The position numbers and the translations under genes were made by a program. 64,000 nt of DNA from Kroppenstedtia guangzhouensis (lineage in GTDB: Bacteria; Bacillota; Bacilli; Thermoactinomycetales; DSM-45169), in the NCBI RefSeq assembly GCF_014637345.1, contig NZ_BMEX01000007.1, forward strand, positions 1-64,000, in the 5' to 3' direction. Of this stretch, positions 43,149 to 51,054 are shown piece after piece (within the stretch, counting starts at the first letter, position 1; every line of letters begins with the position of its first letter). The notes under the pieces are model-generated. The model did not search any database, was not told where the DNA came from, and saw only the letters and a list, made by a program, of their open reading frames with translations.

Positions 43149-43690
43149 AGTTGGTTCACTCCTTTGTCTGAATGCGGTTCAAGCGGGGTGACCCACAGAA
43201 CGGACTTTTCCACCTTGCGAATGGTGACGCGGGTCCCCTGAGGGATCGGGTGGTGATGAAGACTGGAGGCGATCTGGTTGGTGTGTCCGCCACCTGTCCA
43301 AACCAGCAACTCTCCACATCCCTCAGCAGGAATGGCTGTGATCACTTCCCCTTGCTGCCCGATCAGGTCCGACATTCGGAATCCGACAGAACTCTCTGCA
43401 TGTTTTATCGGTTGAATCACCAGAAGATAAAGCAGGACAGCGGCGGCCGCAGCCAGTCCTAGGGCTGATAAGCTGAGGAAGGCCCCCTCCAGCGGGGTGG
43501 TTTTTGACAAAATGAGGCCTGCCGCTCCGAAGGATGTCAAAGCCCCCACCCAAACCACGGGGTGGAACATCGAAGAGCCCCCGGTGATCTCTGCCGTCAA
43601 TCCCTCCAACAGGTCTCCGATGATCCAGGACAGGGCTGTCAGCAGGATTCCGGTCAGAAAACATCCCCAAAAAACAAGGGTCCAGTCCAT
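43145..43690 (-). CDS. yuaF: NfeD-family membrane protein YuaF
   Basis: A 181-residue protein with an N-terminal helix, two or three central helices (about 65-115) and a C-terminal OB-fold-like NfeD domain (MSDLIGQQGEVITAIPAEGCGELLV..., residues about 125-180). It is paired with floT exactly as in Bacillus, where YuaF associates with flotillin and influences membrane fluidity. GGGGGGAT precedes the ATG. Confidence 0.9.
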   Translation of the reverse strand: MDWTLVFWGCFLTGILLTALSWIIGDLLEGLTAEITGGSSMFHPVVWVGALTSFGAAGLILSKTTPLEGAFLSLSALGLAAAAAVLLYLLVIQPIKHAESSVGFRMSDLIGQQGEVITAIPAEGCGELLVWTGGGHTNQIASSLHHHPIPQGTRVTIRKVEKSVLWVTPLEPHSDKGVNQL

Positions 43691-43763
43691 TCACAGCATC
43701 CCCCCATTACGGTTGTCTCTTTATATATTTACGGATGAGCCGTCCACAAGTTTCGCCGGACAC

Positions 43764-43800
43764 CAAAAAAATCCGCCGACCTTGGAAATGGCGGCGGAGG
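43764..43800 (-). terminator. terminator of the DUF2269-like gene
   Basis: Read on the minus strand, TCCGCCG and CGGCGGA form the stem, followed by a run of seven T. It separates this gene from yuaF-floT. Confidence 0.85.
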
Positions 43801-43810
43801 CCTGGTTTTT

Positions 43811-44263
43811 TCACTGGAATTTGAAGGTGACGACCAGAATGATGAAGGCGAGCAGGAGCAATGTCAGGTTGAGCAAGTTGATATACCCTTTGACACGGGC
43901 AACTTTGGCAGCCGGATCCGTCTCTCCCTGCAACTTTTTGAAGAGGCGTCCGCCATAAATTGGAAATCCAATCACATAGGCGAGGACGATCAAGCTGCCG
44001 AACCGTTCTTTAATCACCAGGTACAAAGGTTTGCTGTCGCCAAACTGGATCAACATATACAATCCGGCGATAAAAGACAGAATCGCCACAGGGACCATCA
44101 TGCGGACGTTCAGGTTGTGGACGTTTTTCAGACTTTGGTCCATGGAGATGCCTGCATCATGCAGTTTGGTCGATTTGCGCAGCCAGACAGCCATCACCGC
44201 CAGACCGCCAAACCAGCTGGCGATACTCAATACATGAACAAACAAGGCGATTTTGTAACCCAT
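43811..44263 (-). CDS. DUF2269-like four-helix membrane protein
   Basis: A 150-residue protein with four hydrophobic helices: KIALFVHVLSIASWFGGLAVMAVWL at the start, then helices near 50-70, 85-105 and 125-148. The His in the first helix and the general layout resemble the DUF2269/CopD-like group; function unknown. GGAGAG lies upstream of the ATG. The hmoA-like gene follows 42 bases downstream on the same strand, but past its stop there is no obvious link. Confidence 0.65.
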   Translation of the reverse strand: MGYKIALFVHVLSIASWFGGLAVMAVWLRKSTKLHDAGISMDQSLKNVHNLNVRMMVPVAILSFIAGLYMLIQFGDSKPLYLVIKERFGSLIVLAYVIGFPIYGGRLFKKLQGETDPAAKVARVKGYINLLNLTLLLLAFIILVVTFKFQ

Positions 44264-44305
44264 CTTTGATTCTCTCCTTTTCTGACGATCTGTGGAACCA
44301 TGGTT

Positions 44306-44599
44306 TTAACCGATGAGGATTTCAAATCCCTTCGCACCGGTGTTCTGTGACTGGTCGGAACTCTTTCGTCCCCCATGAGCCCGGGCGAAGTGTTCACTCT
44401 CCGTCCAGCGGAGAAAATCCTCCTTGCTGTTGAAAACCGTCTCCGCCACCAAGTGGGTTTCGTCCTCCGCCTTCAGCAATCGAAAGGAAATGAAGCCGGG
44501 AACCTGTTTCATCCTTTCAGGGGCTTGACGGAACCGTTCCACCAGTGACTCCAGGTGTTCTTGGGAGTCCACCGGGATTCGGTTGTTCACCTGATACAT
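44306..44599 (-). CDS. antibiotic biosynthesis monooxygenase-fold protein, haem-degrading monooxygenase-like
   Basis: A 97-residue ferredoxin-like ABM-fold protein. QVPGFISFRLLKAEDETHLVAETVFNSKEDFLRWTESEHFARAH (key parts PGFISFRLL, W of FLRW near residue 66, H of ARAH near 76) matches the IsdG/HmoA layout. There the Asn near position 6, this Trp and this His form the catalytic set; Asn is present in MYQVNNR. It may release iron from haem. GGAGGGG fixes the start at 44599; the longer frame runs into the repeat array. Confidence 0.78.
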   Translation of the reverse strand: MYQVNNRIPVDSQEHLESLVERFRQAPERMKQVPGFISFRLLKAEDETHLVAETVFNSKEDFLRWTESEHFARAHGGRKSSDQSQNTGAKGFEILIG

Positions 44600-44760
44600 G
44601 AGAAACCCCTCCTTCTCCCTCATTTTACACAAATCCATTCGGCTTTTGTCCTGTTTTCGTTCAATCGCCCCTGACCGTTCAGAAAGACTCATCATTTTGT
44701 CATATCCAGGCATGTTAATAAGCCATTCATTTTGGCTATGGAGTTCCAAATGACGGTTGC

Positions 44761-45098
44761 ACCCATAGGGCACAAGTCTCGCCAGGGTCGCTTTCGCTCC
44801 CGGGTCTCGCTATGCACCCATAGGGCACAAGTCTCGCCAGGGTCGCTTTCGCTCCCGGGTCTCGCTATGCACCCATAGGGCACAAGTCTCGCCAGGGTCG
44901 CTTTCGCTCCCGGGTCTCGCTATGCACCCATAGGGCACAAGTCTCGCCAGGGTCGCTTTTGCTCCCGGGTCTCGCTATGCACCCATAGGGCATAAGTCTC
45001 GCCAGGGTCGCTTTCGCTCCTGGGTCTCGCTATGCACCCATAGGGCACAAGTCTCGCCAGGGTCGCTATGTAGGCACATTTGCTCCCGGTCTCGTTGC
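44761..45098. repeat. tandem array of six 55-bp units
   Basis: Units start at 44761, 44816, 44871, 44926, 44981 and 45036. The unit is ACCCATAGGGCACAAGTCTC, then GCCAGGGTCGCTTTCGCTCC, then CGGGTCTCGCTATGC. Units 1-3 are identical; units 4 and 5 differ by one or two bases. Unit 6 carries a short insertion (ATGTAGGCACATT) and a degenerate end. The MITE modules that surround the unit at other sites are absent. It sits between the haem-monooxygenase-like gene and the PBP gene. It is not CRISPR: there are no spacers. Confidence 0.92.
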
Positions 45099-45126
45099 GA
45101 CAGCACCCGACGTTCGATCCAATCAA

Positions 45127-45153
45127 AAGAACAGACCCACTGGGTCTGTTCTT
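45127..45153 (-). terminator. terminator of the penicillin-binding protein gene
   Basis: AAGAACAGACCC/GGGTCTGTTCTT is a perfect 12-bp stem; on the minus strand it is followed by TTTTG. Confidence 0.9.
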
Positions 45154-45170
45154 GATCATTGGGTTGGGTT

Positions 45171-47408
45171 TTATCCGCCGCTTTCAGTACCGCCGGGGTT
45201 TCCCTGGTCACCGCCGGGGGGAGTGTCATCGTTGTCGCCGCCACCGGGGTTACCGTTGTCGCCGCCACCTGGTGGCCTGCTGGTGTCACCCGATCCGTCA
45301 CCCGGATTTCTCCCGTGATCAGGTCCCCCGGGGCGATGGCCGGGAGGGGTGTCTCCATTCTGATCCCGGTGTTGATCCGGTGGGTTGTCTCCGTTCCGGT
45401 TGTGATCGCGGTTCTGGTTGGAGTTGTCCCAATGGTGTCTTGGTTCTTGCTTGCCGTCATCTTCGTCACCGTAGAAGGTTTTCCAACCTCCGTCGCCTTG
45501 ATTGCTTCCCCGGGAGGAGCCGCCCCCGGACGGGGCTTTGAACCGGCTGACCTTGGTTCCTTGCACAGCATCGTTCATCACTTTACGAAAGATCCGGGCC
45601 GGATATTCACCGCCGGTCAAGTCTACTTGGCCGCCATTGTCATTGAAGACGGTGGTGGCCATCACATATTCGGGAGTGTACCCTACAAACCAAGCGACCT
45701 TACTGCCCTGGGTGGTTCCCGTCTTGCCCGCCACGTCCCTGCCGTCGGGAAGTTGAGCATTCTGTCCGGTGCCGTAGTCCACGGCGTACTTCAGAATCCG
45801 GGTCATGGTCCGGGATGTATCCTTGGAGAAGACCTTCACATCTTTTTTCACTTTCTTTTTGGGTTCCACCAGATTGCCGTCCACATCCAGGATCTTGATG
45901 ATGGTATGGGCTTCGGTGTACATGCCGTCATGTACAAAAGTGGAGTAGGCTTGGGCCATTTGCAGCGTGCTGACTCCCTTCGTCAGACCTCCCAGTGCCA
46001 AGGGAGCCGGTGACTTGTCCGCCGGTTCCAGTTTCAGGCCCAGCTTTTGAGCATATTCATAAGACTTGTTTACCCCCACCACTTCAGTGAGCAGGCGCGC
46101 CGTCGACACATTGAGAGATTTTCCGGCGACGACTCTCAAGGGAACGCTTCCATGGTAGGTCCGATCCATATTTCGCGGCGACCAACCATTATAGGTAAAG
46201 GGAGCATCGGATACCAGACTGTTATCGTTGTACCCTTTATCTTGGATGGCTGGTGCGTAGACGGTCAGGGGTTTGATCGATGAACCCGGCTGAATCGGAG
46301 CCAAAGCCCGGTTGGGGAAACCGGGAAGGTAATGGCGACCGCCTCCGATTGCGGCAATGGCCCCGGTTTTGGGATCGATCATGGTGGCTCCGGCATCCAA
46401 CTTGTCGCTCCCCTTGTAGTAGGAGTCATTCTTGAGTGCCCGTTCCAGGGAGAGTTGGGCCTTTTTGTTCAGGCCGGTGTATATTTTATACCGCCCGTTC
46501 ACCAGCTCCTGTGAATTGAGTCCGTAGCGCTCTTCCGCCTCTTTCAGCAAATGTTCCCTGTAGGCCTGAAAATGTTCCGGCTTTTTGTATTTATTGAGAT
46601 GTTTCTGATTGATCCCCAGGTCCATCTTCTGATACTTTTCTTTCTCTTCCTCGGTGATCAACTCAAATTCGGCCATCTTCTTCAGCACCACATTGCGTCG
46701 CTGTTTGGCGGCTTTTGGGTTTTGATAGGGATTGTATCCCTCGGGAGCCTTGGGCAATCCCGCCAGAAGAGCGATCTCATGGGGTTCAAGTTTTTCCTTG
46801 GTCAGATCTTTGCCAAAGTAGATTTTGGATGCCATCTGGATTCCGGATACGCCGTTTCCCAAATAAATATAATTCAGATAACCTTCCAGGATTTCCTTTT
46901 TGGTGTATTTTCGCTCCAGGTTGTAGGCAAGGGCAATTTCGCTCACCTTACGCATGAAGGTTTTGTCTCTGTCATTGAGGATCAGGTTGCGGGCTACCTG
47001 CATGGTGATCGTGCTACCGCCCTCAGCGGGGCTCATGGTGAGTAAGTCCACCGCAAGCGCACGGCCGAGACCTTTCAGGTCCGCCCCATGATGTTTGTAA
47101 AAGCGTTCATCTTCGACATAGACAAAGGTTTGAGCCAATTCCGGGGACTTAATCTTGTCCAATTCCACGTACTCTCTTTGTGCATCTCCCAGGGTGGTTG
47201 CTTTTTTTCCCTTATGGTCGTAGATGGTGGTGACGAATTGCATGTTTTTTAAACTTTCCAGGTCATAAAGGTTGGTGGTCATCATCACGGCGGTGCATCC
47301 CCCCATGATGATGAGTAGCGTGGTGGAGAGAACCAGCATCCACCATTTTTTGGTCATCATCGCTTTCCAAAATAGCCGACCCATGGATTTAAATTTTCGA
47401 GCGTTCAT
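45171..47408 (-). CDS. class A penicillin-binding protein (transglycosylase/transpeptidase)
   Basis: A 745-residue bifunctional peptidoglycan synthase. A membrane anchor lies at about 25-45. The GT51 domain has EDERFYKHHG near 100, GGSTITMQVARN near 130 and KKEILEGYLNYIYLGNG near 165-185. The transpeptidase domain has SxxK as PGSSIKPLTVY near 375, SxN as SLNVS near 430 and KTGT near 555. After about residue 620 comes a low-complexity tail rich in Gly, Asp, Pro, Asn and Arg with GGGDNGNPGGGDNDD-like repeats. GGGAGGAGAG sets the start at 47408; a longer TTG start is unlikely. Confidence 0.93.
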   Translation of the reverse strand: MNARKFKSMGRLFWKAMMTKKWWMLVLSTTLLIIMGGCTAVMMTTNLYDLESLKNMQFVTTIYDHKGKKATTLGDAQREYVELDKIKSPELAQTFVYVEDERFYKHHGADLKGLGRALAVDLLTMSPAEGGSTITMQVARNLILNDRDKTFMRKVSEIALAYNLERKYTKKEILEGYLNYIYLGNGVSGIQMASKIYFGKDLTKEKLEPHEIALLAGLPKAPEGYNPYQNPKAAKQRRNVVLKKMAEFELITEEEKEKYQKMDLGINQKHLNKYKKPEHFQAYREHLLKEAEERYGLNSQELVNGRYKIYTGLNKKAQLSLERALKNDSYYKGSDKLDAGATMIDPKTGAIAAIGGGRHYLPGFPNRALAPIQPGSSIKPLTVYAPAIQDKGYNDNSLVSDAPFTYNGWSPRNMDRTYHGSVPLRVVAGKSLNVSTARLLTEVVGVNKSYEYAQKLGLKLEPADKSPAPLALGGLTKGVSTLQMAQAYSTFVHDGMYTEAHTIIKILDVDGNLVEPKKKVKKDVKVFSKDTSRTMTRILKYAVDYGTGQNAQLPDGRDVAGKTGTTQGSKVAWFVGYTPEYVMATTVFNDNGGQVDLTGGEYPARIFRKVMNDAVQGTKVSRFKAPSGGGSSRGSNQGDGGWKTFYGDEDDGKQEPRHHWDNSNQNRDHNRNGDNPPDQHRDQNGDTPPGHRPGGPDHGRNPGDGSGDTSRPPGGGDNGNPGGGDNDDTPPGGDQGNPGGTESGG

Positions 47409-47518
47409 CCCTTTTTCTCTCCTCCCAAGATACAATATATATCATACTGGATGTCCGGAGAAAAAAGAACCTTCCTTTTTCACACAGCCATTACAAATTA
47501 TAAAGGCGTGTTGGCTAG

Positions 47519-47649
47519 AAGTATTGTGACTTACTGTGTTTGAAGGCGGTCGGGATTGAGTTTCAGATGACCTTTTCGTTGTTCTGTCGATCCAAAATCA
47601 CTCCATGTGAAACCCAACCCTCCCTGTGAACGACTTTTTCACAACGCTT
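47519..47649 (-). mobile_element. MITE-like element, copy D (no internal unit)
   Basis: On the minus strand the element runs from AAGCGTTGTGAAAAAG to a right end containing GTCACAATACTT. The right module has GGGTTGGGTTTCACATGGAG, CAGAACAACGAAAAGG and CAATCCCGACCGCC. Where copies A, B and F hold the 55-bp unit, this copy reads directly from the left module into CAGGGAGGGTTGGG. It is 131 bp long, about 55 shorter than copies B and F. Confidence 0.72.
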
Positions 47650-47724
47650 CCAGTGATTTCGGGTGGTCTGTCTGATCCACCTATTGCCGGGGGTGGGGCC
47701 GGTGTGACCACGGAGAGCCTTTGG

Positions 47725-47780
47725 GCTCCGGAAGGCACAAGTCTCGCCAGGGTCGCGTTCGCTCCCAGGTCTCTCTATGC
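47725..47780 (+). repeat. single 55-bp repeat unit, diverged
   Basis: GGCACAAGTCTCGCCAGGGT and CGCTCCCAGGTCTCTCTATGC match the unit of the arrays at 29686 and 44761. It stands alone, 76 bp from MITE copy D and in the opposite orientation. A GAGCC-TTT-GGCTC hairpin directly precedes it. The rest of 47409-47967 shows no gene. Confidence 0.75.
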
Positions 47781-47967
47781 ACTGTCTGTAAGGGTTCCCC
47801 GTCATATGTTGATGAGTGCGCAGGCGGGATCAGCTTGCGGGGAGCCTGGATTTCATCCTATAATGGTCGGGAAGGAGTTGCCTCCGTCCTGAGGCGGAAT
47901 AAATGATGATCAAAACAGCAGATACTGTCGGGGTGCATCTGTTGTAACCCTTTTGAGGTGATTCCCC

Positions 47968-48393
47968 ATGCCGGACTGGATCATATGGGTGATGATCCCC
48001 TGGTTTTTGTTCATGTTCTGGTTTTTTGCGACCGGCGGATATTTCATGTTCCGCAAGTTCTTGAAGGGAATGCCCAAAGAAGATGGAAAGTCTGATTTGG
48101 ACTGGCAAGATTACTATATAGAAAAAACCAGCCATCTTTGGACCGATGAGCAACGGGCTCTGCTGGAAGAGTTGACGCAGCCGGTCCCCAAATTATTTCG
48201 TGAGACGGCACAGCGGACCATCGCCGGGAAGATCGGTGAGCTGGCCCTCCGAGAAAAGGCGGATCGGATGAGTGAGCGGCTGATCATCCGCGGCTACATC
48301 ATGGCCACTCCCAAACGGGATCACAAGTGGCTGATTGAAACCTTGAACAAAAAAGAGATTGACCTCACTCCTTATCGGGAGCTGTTGCAATAA
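47968..48393 (+). CDS. DUF2621-like membrane-anchored protein
   Basis: A 141-residue protein with one N-terminal membrane helix (about 4-28, WIIWVMIPWFLFMFWFFATGGYF in part) and a charged cytoplasmic region. The region around DWQDYYIEKTSHLWTDEQRALLEEL and REKADRMSERLIIRGYI looks like the YneK/DUF2621 family of Bacillales, whose function is unknown. GAGGTGA lies 7 bases before the ATG. Confidence 0.72.
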   Translation: MPDWIIWVMIPWFLFMFWFFATGGYFMFRKFLKGMPKEDGKSDLDWQDYYIEKTSHLWTDEQRALLEELTQPVPKLFRETAQRTIAGKIGELALREKADRMSERLIIRGYIMATPKRDHKWLIETLNKKEIDLTPYRELLQ

Positions 48394-48397
48394 TCTC

Positions 48398-48440
48398 AGG
48401 GTATCACCGATCACCGGATTGGTGACAGCCCTTTTTTGTT
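48398..48440 (+). terminator. terminator after the DUF2621-like gene
   Basis: AGGG-TCACC pairs with GGTGA-CCCT around internal mismatches, followed by TTTTTTGTTTT. Confidence 0.6.
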
Positions 48441-48544
48441 TTCGTCACCGATTTTTTTGTCATGGGGAGAAGGAGAGGCTGTGCTATACTGAATGGAACC
48501 GGCACTTTTTACCGGTATTTCGGACTGCCTAAATGGAGGAGCAC

Positions 48545-49459
48545 ATGATACGGGTAAACAATCTGATAAAAAGCTACGGTGGCAAGCGGGTGGTGGACTC
48601 CGTGGGCTTTGAAGTGGCCGAGGGAGAGGTGTTCGGCCTGCTGGGTCCCAATGGTGCGGGAAAAACCACCACCATGGAGATGATTGAGGGCTTGAGGAAA
48701 CCTGATGTCGGGGAGATCCACCTGTTCGGGGTGGATGCCCTTCGCAAACCGAAGGCGGTGAAAGAGCTGATCGGGGTTCAACTTCAGTCCACGGCTCTGT
48801 TTGATCATCTGACCACCAGGGAGAGCATCCTGCTGTATGGCAGCTTTTATCGGCACATGCGAAGGGTGGAGGAGCTGTTGCAGGCTTTTGACCTGGTGAA
48901 GAAAGAAAAAACGTTGGTGAAACACCTCTCCGGCGGCCAGCGACAGCGACTGGCCATCGCACTGGCGGTGGTTCACGACCCCCGGGTGATCTTCCTGGAT
49001 GAGCCTACCACTGGATTGGACCCCAAGGCCCGCCGCGACTTGTGGGAGATTATTCTCCGCCTGAAGGAGGAGGGACGGACGGTCTTTTTGTCGACCCACT
49101 ATATGGAAGAAGCGGAACAGTTGTGTGATCGGGTGGCGATCATGGATTCCGGACGGGTGATCGCCCTGGATACGCCGGCAGAACTGGTCCGACAGCTTGC
49201 TTCGGAGAGTGTGGTGGAGTTTGTGACAGAGGCCAAGGTTTCCGAATCCTCCCTTCACGGGCTGACTGGAGTGAAGGATGTGAAGCGCACCGAGGATGGA
49301 CTCACTTTTCTTCCGACGGATGATTTGCGGGGAACTCTGGCAGAGCTGATCTCTCTGGCAGATGAGACAGGCCTGACCTTGAACGGGCTCAGGACACGGA
49401 CGGCCACTCTGGAAGATGTTTTCCTTGAACGCACGGGAAAGAGGTTGGCTGACGGATGA
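48545..49459 (+). CDS. ABC transporter ATP-binding protein
   Basis: A 304-residue ATPase of a DrrA/YhcH-like exporter. It has Walker A GPNGAGKTTT near residue 38, signature HLSGGQRQR near 126 and Walker B VIFLDEPTTGLD near 150. The switch His STHYMEEAEQ lies near 185, and a C-terminal extension of about 90 residues is typical of drug or polyketide exporters. The start at 48545 is next to GGAGGAG, although the spacing is short. The stop overlaps the permease gene in ATGA. Confidence 0.92.
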   Translation: MIRVNNLIKSYGGKRVVDSVGFEVAEGEVFGLLGPNGAGKTTTMEMIEGLRKPDVGEIHLFGVDALRKPKAVKELIGVQLQSTALFDHLTTRESILLYGSFYRHMRRVEELLQAFDLVKKEKTLVKHLSGGQRQRLAIALAVVHDPRVIFLDEPTTGLDPKARRDLWEIILRLKEEGRTVFLSTHYMEEAEQLCDRVAIMDSGRVIALDTPAELVRQLASESVVEFVTEAKVSESSLHGLTGVKDVKRTEDGLTFLPTDDLRGTLAELISLADETGLTLNGLRTRTATLEDVFLERTGKRLADG

Positions 49460-50580
49460 AAGCATATTGGCGATTGACTTGGGCGCAGCTGCTGCTCTTT
49501 ATACGAAATAAGAATACCATCATCTGGACCTTGATCCTTCCCATTCTGATGATTCTGGCCCTGGGCACCTTTTTGGGGAAAGGGACGGATCAGTTTCAAT
49601 TGACGGTGGCCGTGGCTGACGAAGACGGAACGGACGCCTCCCGGTCCTTGGTGAAGTCCCTCACTGAAACCGGGCTGGACTTTACAACAGTGAAGACCTC
49701 TCGCTCAGAAGGATTGTCCAAGGTGAAGAAGGGGGATGTCCAGGTCTTGGTGGTTCTGAGACAGGGGTTGGGGGACCGCTTGCGCTCCGCTGAAGACGGG
49801 GCCGAAGATGCGGGGGATTCCTCCACATTGGTTTCTCTCTATCTGGACCAGAGCAATCCCACCGTTTCCCAAATGGGGTCAAAGGTGATCGGTGAAGCGG
49901 TGGACCGGCTGAACAAGGAGGCGTTGAATTATCGGCCTCCCGTCGAGATGGAAGTGGTCAACATTCAAACCCGCCCCTTGGGTTATATCGACTTTTTGGT
50001 ACCGGGGATTTTATCCCTGATGATCATGAGCAATAACCTGAACGGGGTGGCCGCCACCATCGCCTCCTGGCGGGAGCGGGGCATCCTGCGCCGGATGCAG
50101 GGAACTCCATTGAAAAGTTCCACCTTTATCGCCGCACAAATCACCGCACGTGTGCTGTTGAACACTTTGCAGGCGGTGCTGGTGATCCTGGTGGCCCATT
50201 TCGTCTATGGAGTCCATGTGTATGGGTCATGGGTGCTGTTGCTCATGTTCCTGCTGCTGGGAACACTCACTTTTATGTCCATCGGCTTCATCATTGCCAG
50301 CCTGACGCGAACTCCGGAAAGTGCCGGACCCATCGCAGGGATGGTCTCCTTTCCGATGATCTTTGTCGGCGGTATCTTCTTTCCCGTACGGGATCTGCCG
50401 GGAATCTTGCAGCCGGTGGTGAAAGCGATCCCCATCGGTTATCTGACCGACGCGCTACGGGCGGTGATGAATGAAGGGGCGACCTTGGTTCAGACGGCGA
50501 CCCCGGCGATGGTGCTGACGGCTTGGCTCGTTGTTTCATTCACGGTGGCCTCCCTCACTTTCCGGTGGGATGTGAAATAA
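49456..50580 (+). CDS. ABC-2 type exporter permease
   Basis: A 374-residue permease with one N-terminal helix (about 20-40), a large exterior domain (about 45-175) and five clustered helices (about 180-370). It includes VPGILSLMIMSNNLNGVA and PMIFVGGIFFPVRDLP, the ABC-2 motif. With the upstream ATPase it forms an exporter for an unknown lipid, drug or peptide. Confidence 0.9.
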   Translation: MKAYWRLTWAQLLLFIRNKNTIIWTLILPILMILALGTFLGKGTDQFQLTVAVADEDGTDASRSLVKSLTETGLDFTTVKTSRSEGLSKVKKGDVQVLVVLRQGLGDRLRSAEDGAEDAGDSSTLVSLYLDQSNPTVSQMGSKVIGEAVDRLNKEALNYRPPVEMEVVNIQTRPLGYIDFLVPGILSLMIMSNNLNGVAATIASWRERGILRRMQGTPLKSSTFIAAQITARVLLNTLQAVLVILVAHFVYGVHVYGSWVLLLMFLLLGTLTFMSIGFIIASLTRTPESAGPIAGMVSFPMIFVGGIFFPVRDLPGILQPVVKAIPIGYLTDALRAVMNEGATLVQTATPAMVLTAWLVVSFTVASLTFRWDVK

Positions 50581-50599
50581 GGACAGGAGGAAACAGAGC

Positions 50600-50974
50600 A
50601 TGATCCTGGGAATCGGTACGGATCTAGCCGAAATTTCCCGAATTCGACGCATTGGACTCCAGCGACTGGCGGGGCGGATCCTCTCCAAAGAAGAAATGGC
50701 GTTGATGCCGGCATCTGATGGACGCCGGGCGGAGTGGCTCGCCGGTCGTTTTGCCGCCAAGGAGGCGGTGGCCAAAGCGACGGGAACCGGAATCGGGGGT
50801 CGCCTCGGCTTTCAGGAGATCGAGATTTTTAATGACGATAGGGGAAAACCTTCCGTTCGGATCGCCTCCGAAGTGTTGATGGGATTCGGTTGGGAACAGG
50901 ATGTCACCATCCATCTTTCGATTACCCACAGTGGAGACCACGCCCTCGCTTTTGTGGTTGTGGAAGGCGGATAA
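50600..50974 (+). CDS. acpS: holo-[acyl-carrier-protein] synthase
   Basis: A 124-residue phosphopantetheinyl transferase that converts apo-ACP to holo-ACP. The metal site is visible as GIGTDLAEISRI (Asp8) and FAAKEAVAKATG (Glu near 56), and SITHSGDHALA lies near 105. ACAGGAGG precedes the ATG. It begins the conserved acpS-nnr-ydcC-alr-ndoA block. Confidence 0.95.
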   Translation: MILGIGTDLAEISRIRRIGLQRLAGRILSKEEMALMPASDGRRAEWLAGRFAAKEAVAKATGTGIGGRLGFQEIEIFNDDRGKPSVRIASEVLMGFGWEQDVTIHLSITHSGDHALAFVVVEGG

Positions 50975-51054
50975 TCCTTGATCGCCTGTCATCCTTGTCT
51001 GCATATCCGGACAGGTCCGTTCATATAGTTATAACGCGGTTGGGAGGGAGTTGT

